Origin: Comamonas sp.
GTDB lineage: Bacteria > Pseudomonadota > Gammaproteobacteria > Burkholderiales > Burkholderiaceae_C
DNA length: 64,000 bases
NCBI GenBank assembly: GCA_031277805.1
Contig: JAITLR010000007.1
Span: forward strand, 62,001 to 126,000
Direction of reading: 5' to 3'
Every line of letters starts with the position of its first letter. Position 1 is the first letter of the stretch. Below the pieces are notes generated by a model. That model did not search any database. It saw only the letters and a list, made by a program, of their open reading frames with translations, and was not told the DNA's origin. This document shows, piece after piece, positions 61,064 to 64,000 of the stretch. Made by a program: the position numbers and the translations under genes.

Positions 61064-61723
61064 TCAGCGTCTTTCCAGCACCATCTCGGTACCTTTGCGC
61101 GTCATCTGGAAGTGGGACAGCAGATTGTTGCCCAGCAGCACATAAGGCATGGACTGAGGGGCGACGATGGCCTCCACGTCATACAGGTCCATCTCGCCAA
61201 CGCGCACACTGTTCAGCTTGATACGCCAGCCCTGTGCCGTGCCGTTGGCGGTGCGCATCATCACCGGGGTACCCTGCTCAAAAGCCAGGCCCATGCGTTC
61301 GGCATCGTTGCGGCCTATGGCAATGGTGCTGGCTCCGGTGTCGACCATGTACTGCATGGTTTTGCCGTTGATCAGCCCGCGATCTATGAAATGGCCGCGT
61401 GAATCCGCCTGCAGTACCAGCCGGTTGGAGCGTGAGGCGCCACCTGCGCCGCCGCGGCTACCGATGCTGACCGGGGCTTCTCCCAGCCGCAGTGTCTGGC
61501 GTTGCCCCTGCACATCGACCACGACACTGTCGCCGTTCAACTGCAGCAGGTGCACGCCTTGGTGGCTCTCATTGGCAGCCAAAGCCTTGGGAGCGCTGCC
61601 GTTGATGACCAGCAAGGCCTTGCTGCCCAGCATGCCGCTGAGCGTGACGGACTGCCCCCAGGCGCCGCTCGATGCCATGAGCATGACAATGCTGGCGAGG
61701 CCCAGGCGAGAGATGCCAAGCAA
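61064..61723 (-). CDS. Retropepsin-like aspartic protease, periplasmic
   Basis: 219 residues if started at TTG 61723; an in-frame ATG further up (61807) lies in an intergenic repeat, and two internal ATGs near 61682 are alternatives. The N-terminus looks like a signal peptide ending AWG-QS. The active-site motif is YMVDTGASTIAIG (D-T-G-A), and the flap/psi-loop end is YVLLGNNLL. Clan AA single-domain enzymes act as dimers. Confidence 0.75.
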   Translation of the reverse strand: MLGISRLGLASIVMLMASSGAWGQSVTLSGMLGSKALLVINGSAPKALAANESHQGVHLLQLNGDSVVVDVQGQRQTLRLGEAPVSIGSRGGAGGASRSNRLVLQADSRGHFIDRGLINGKTMQYMVDTGASTIAIGRNDAERMGLAFEQGTPVMMRTANGTAQGWRIKLNSVRVGEMDLYDVEAIVAPQSMPYVLLGNNLLSHFQMTRKGTEMVLERR

Positions 61724-61803
61724 GGGCCGCCCCGCAGCGCAGGCATCGTCCCCCTCCCGCACAGCGAGAGAGGGGGAAGCGGCGCAGCCGCTCAGGGGGT
61801 GTT
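61705..61803 (-). repeat. Comamonadaceae-type GC-rich intergenic repeat (reverse orientation)
   Basis: On the minus strand it reads ACCCCCTGAGCGGCTGCG, CTTCCCCCTCTCTCGC, GAGGGGGACGAT and GCGCTGCGGGGCGGCCC, parallel to 56577-56700. Confidence 0.6.
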
Positions 61804-61808
61804 GCACT

Positions 61809-62294
61809 TCAATCCCGGAAGTTGTTGAACGACAGAGGGTGGTCGGCCAGATCCTTGCGGATCAGTGCCATGGCAGCTTGCAGGTCGTCGCGCTTGGCAC
61901 CGGTGACACGCACTTTTTCTTCCTGGATGGCGGCTTGTACCTTGAGCTTGCTTTCCTTGAGCAGCTTTTGCAGTTGCTTGGCCAGATCGGACTCGATACC
62001 GTTCTTGACCTTGATGACCTGCTTGACCTTGTCGCCGCCGATCTTCTGGGCTTTCTGGATATCCAGGAAGCGCACGTCCACATTGCGCTTGGTCAGCTTG
62101 TTGCGCAGCAGGTCTTCCACCTGCTGGAGCTGGAACTCGGCATCACCGTACATGGTGATTTCCTTGTCCTTGAGCTCGACGGCGGCCGAAGTGCCCTTGA
62201 AGTCAAAACGCGTGCCAATTTCCTTGGTGGCGTTGTCAACGGCGTTCTTGACTTCAACGAAATCGGCTTCGCAAACGGTGTCAAAAGAAGGCAT
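61809..62294 (-). CDS. yajQ: YajQ-family nucleotide-binding protein
   Basis: 161 residues, typical length. It has [41 protein letters not shown] and the C-terminal [10 protein letters not shown]. YajQ proteins bind c-di-GMP or other nucleotides and can act as transcription cofactors. Confidence 0.92.
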   Translation of the reverse strand: MPSFDTVCEADFVEVKNAVDNATKEIGTRFDFKGTSAAVELKDKEITMYGDAEFQLQQVEDLLRNKLTKRNVDVRFLDIQKAQKIGGDKVKQVIKVKNGIESDLAKQLQKLLKESKLKVQAAIQEEKVRVTGAKRDDLQAAMALIRKDLADHPLSFNNFRD

Positions 62295-62398
62295 GAGGCT
62301 TTTCCTATCAAATTCAATGTGAAACAAGTCACAGTGCGTCTGCACGATGAACAGGTGCTTGGCTGCAGCGAGGCAGGCGCAGTGCGACAATTGGATGG

Positions 62399-63496
62399 AT
62401 GTTAGTCGAGAAAAATGTTCCCCTGCAGCATTGCAATACCTTTGGCATTGCTGCGCGTGCCGAAACTCTGGTGCGCATCCGTAGCGAGGATGACATTCGT
62501 CAGTTCCTGAACGACCCCTTATGGGGGCGCCAGCCGGTGTTTGTGTTGGGCGGCGGCAGCAATGTGGTGCTGACGGGGGATGTGGCGCCCGTGGTGCTCA
62601 AGATGGAAATCATGGGCATGCGCTTGCTGCGCGAAACCGACAGGCACTGGATTGTGGAGGTCGGAGCCGGAGAGCGCTGGCACGACATGGTGGCCTGGAC
62701 TCTGTCCCAGGGCTACACAGGGCTGGAGAACATGGCGCTGATTCCAGGAACCGTGGGAGCAGCGCCGGTCCAGAACATTGGTGCATACGGTCTGGAGTTT
62801 CAGGACCGTTTCGATTCTCTCGACGCTGTGGATCTGGCCACTGGCGAGCAGTTCAGCCTCAATGCCGCACAATGCGCCTTCGGCTATCGTGACTCGGTCT
62901 TCAAGCATGCTCCAGCACAGCCCAAGTACTGGCCCGTCACCGGCAGCGCAGCCATGCCGCGCGGGCTGGGGCTCAAGGGCCGGGCGGTGATCACGCATGT
63001 GAGGCTGGCTTTGCCCAAGGCGTGGACGCCGGATCTGGGCTATCTGGACTTGCAGCGCAAACAGGCAGAAAAAGGCGTGGAGCAGCCGACAGCACAACAA
63101 ATCTTCGAGTGGGTCTGCGAGATTCGCCGTGCCAAGTTGCCCGATCCCGATGTCATCGGCAATGCCGGCAGCTTCTTCAAGAACCCCACGGTCACATTGG
63201 ACCAATGTGCGGACATCATCGCTCGCGAGCCCAAGATCGTGCATTACCCCATGGATGATGGATCGGTCAAACTGGCTGCGGGCTGGCTGATCGATGCCTG
63301 TGGCTGGAAAGGCAAGACCATGGGGCGAGCCGGAGTGTATGACAGGCAGGCGCTTGTATTGGTCAACCGTGGTGACCGGCACAGCGCCGAAGGCAGTGTG
63401 ACCGGTGGTGAGGTCATGACACTGGCCAAGGCGATTCAGACCAGCGTTTACGAGCGCTTCGGCATCCGGCTTGAGCCGGAGCCGGTCGTGATCTGA
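62399..63496 (+). CDS. murB: UDP-N-acetylenolpyruvoylglucosamine reductase (MurB)
   Basis: 365 residues, slightly longer than the E. coli type-I enzyme. The FAD-binding part has [12 protein letters not shown] and [32 protein letters not shown] and the catalytic Ser in NAGSFFKNP are present. It reduces UDP-GlcNAc-enolpyruvate in peptidoglycan synthesis. It is a single-gene unit ending in a strong terminator. Confidence 0.94.
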   Translation: MLVEKNVPLQHCNTFGIAARAETLVRIRSEDDIRQFLNDPLWGRQPVFVLGGGSNVVLTGDVAPVVLKMEIMGMRLLRETDRHWIVEVGAGERWHDMVAWTLSQGYTGLENMALIPGTVGAAPVQNIGAYGLEFQDRFDSLDAVDLATGEQFSLNAAQCAFGYRDSVFKHAPAQPKYWPVTGSAAMPRGLGLKGRAVITHVRLALPKAWTPDLGYLDLQRKQAEKGVEQPTAQQIFEWVCEIRRAKLPDPDVIGNAGSFFKNPTVTLDQCADIIAREPKIVHYPMDDGSVKLAAGWLIDACGWKGKTMGRAGVYDRQALVLVNRGDRHSAEGSVTGGEVMTLAKAIQTSVYERFGIRLEPEPVVI

Positions 63497-63507
63497 AAGA
63501 GTTAAAG

Positions 63508-63534
63508 AAAAAGGGTCCCGGCGGGACCCTTTTT
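63508..63534. terminator. Bidirectional terminator after murB
   Basis: AAAAGGGTCCC and GGGACCCTTTT form a perfect stem with a GGC loop and flanking A/T tracts between convergent genes. Confidence 0.85.
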
Positions 63535-63550
63535 GAGTGTGAAGAGCGTG

Positions 63551-64000
63551 TTACTTCCAGAAGGCAGGGTGCAAGGAGATGCCTTCGATGCGATAGGGTG
63601 ACTGAGGCTCGATGGCGAACTCCAGAGGCACATAGCCCTTGGTGCAGTTCAGCAGCACGCTGGCGGCCACAGGAGTGCCGGTCTGCATGCGGCCAGCCGT
63701 CTGGCAACTGCCCACGCCACTGCGCACGGTATCCAGGGCTTTTTGCACGCTGTCCAGAGGAGAGTTCTGCAAGAATTTCTCGGAGAAATTGCTGGATGCG
63801 ATCTTGGATTTGCCGTCCAGGGCTGTAGTGATGGCTTGCAGGCGCTTGCGCAGTGCGGCGTCGGCTGCTGCGGCATCGACATTGACAGCAGGTGCGGCAG
63901 CTTCTGCAGGTGCATTTTGTGCGGCGTTGGCGGCCGGAGCAGCGGGCTGAGTCTGAGCTTGAGCACCCGTCATGAAACCGGCAGAGGCCAGCAGAGCCGT
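63551..64000 (-). CDS. Secreted hypothetical protein, 5' end outside the window
   Basis: About 149 C-terminal codons are visible. The visible N-terminus (TALLASAGFMTGAQAQ) is the tail of a signal peptide, so the gene starts just beyond the window. An Ala/Pro-rich linker follows, then a compact domain with two Cys (GSCQTAG and LLNCTKG) that could form a disulfide. Family not recognised. Confidence 0.6.
   Translation of the reverse strand, partial: TALLASAGFMTGAQAQTQPAAPAANAAQNAPAEAAAPAVNVDAAAADAALRKRLQAITTALDGKSKIASSNFSEKFLQNSPLDSVQKALDTVRSGVGSCQTAGRMQTGTPVAASVLLNCTKGYVPLEFAIEPQSPYRIEGISLHPAFWK

Overview
This window looks like chromosomal DNA of a Burkholderiales bacterium of the family Comamonadaceae, most likely Comamonas. 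The evidence is high GC content, gene content, and several short intergenic repeat types that I associate with that family. No species was determined, and no rRNA, tRNA, CRISPR array, prophage or insertion sequence was recognised.

Layout. 1-4.3 kb: the end of a DUF5682 gene and its VWA (CoxE-like) partner, a small unknown gene, a DUF808 membrane protein and an OmpW-like outer-membrane protein. 4.3-8.8 kb: repeat-rich spacer, a lipoprotein with a TonB-like C-terminus, metY, a membrane diguanylate cyclase and a DEDDy 3'-5' exonuclease. 8.9-30.9 kb: a large acyl-CoA catabolic island made of two divergent blocks. The left block (minus strand) encodes an SCP2-type thiolase, two hot-dog hydratase subunits, an SDR, an acyl-CoA dehydrogenase, a CoA ligase and an enoyl-CoA hydratase. 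It is divergent from an AraC-type regulator. The right block (plus strand) begins with a TetR regulator preceded by a perfect-arm palindrome. It continues with a PECR-like SDR, acyl-CoA carboxylase beta, acyl-CoA dehydrogenase, an AtuE-like hydratase, carboxylase alpha, a second acyl-CoA dehydrogenase, a BKACE (DUF849) enzyme, a CoA ligase, a frameshifted DECR2-like reductase and another CoA ligase. Gene order resembles the acyclic-terpene (atu) operon, but with BKACE and two reductases for unsaturated acyl-CoA added. The true substrate is unknown.

30.9-32.1 kb is an AT-rich spacer with a strong GC-rich hairpin and no convincing gene. 32.1-34.1 kb is rlhA. 34.1-37.7 kb is a compact NAD+/ADP-ribose module: an NrtR-like regulator divergent from KptA, a HAD phosphatase, NADAR and an ADP-ribosylglycohydrolase. 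A perfect inverted repeat lies in the intergenic promoter region. 37.7-44.7 kb holds a small membrane protein, a LivJ-like binding protein, a TadA-alpha/beta-hydrolase fusion, an LD-carboxypeptidase with a histidine-rich leader, a three-HTH-repeat protein coupled to a large membrane protein, and a SpoIIAA-like protein. 44.8-54.7 kb holds a stand-alone EF-G, penicillin acylase, a frameshifted small gene, a hydrolase, Tas-like aldo/keto reductase flanked by paired inverted repeats, YbaK and PlsY. 54.8-60.0 kb is a membrane polyamine module (DUF4178, DUF350, membrane aminopropyltransferase, Tat/lipoprotein FAD oxidase). 60-64 kb holds a degenerate HD-GYP protein, a retropepsin-like protease, YajQ, murB and the 3' part of a secreted protein gene.

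The three systems most worth follow-up are the NAD/ADP-ribose module, the atu-like island with BKACE, and the polyamine membrane module. All functions are inferred from recognisable motifs and gene order; no database search was run.
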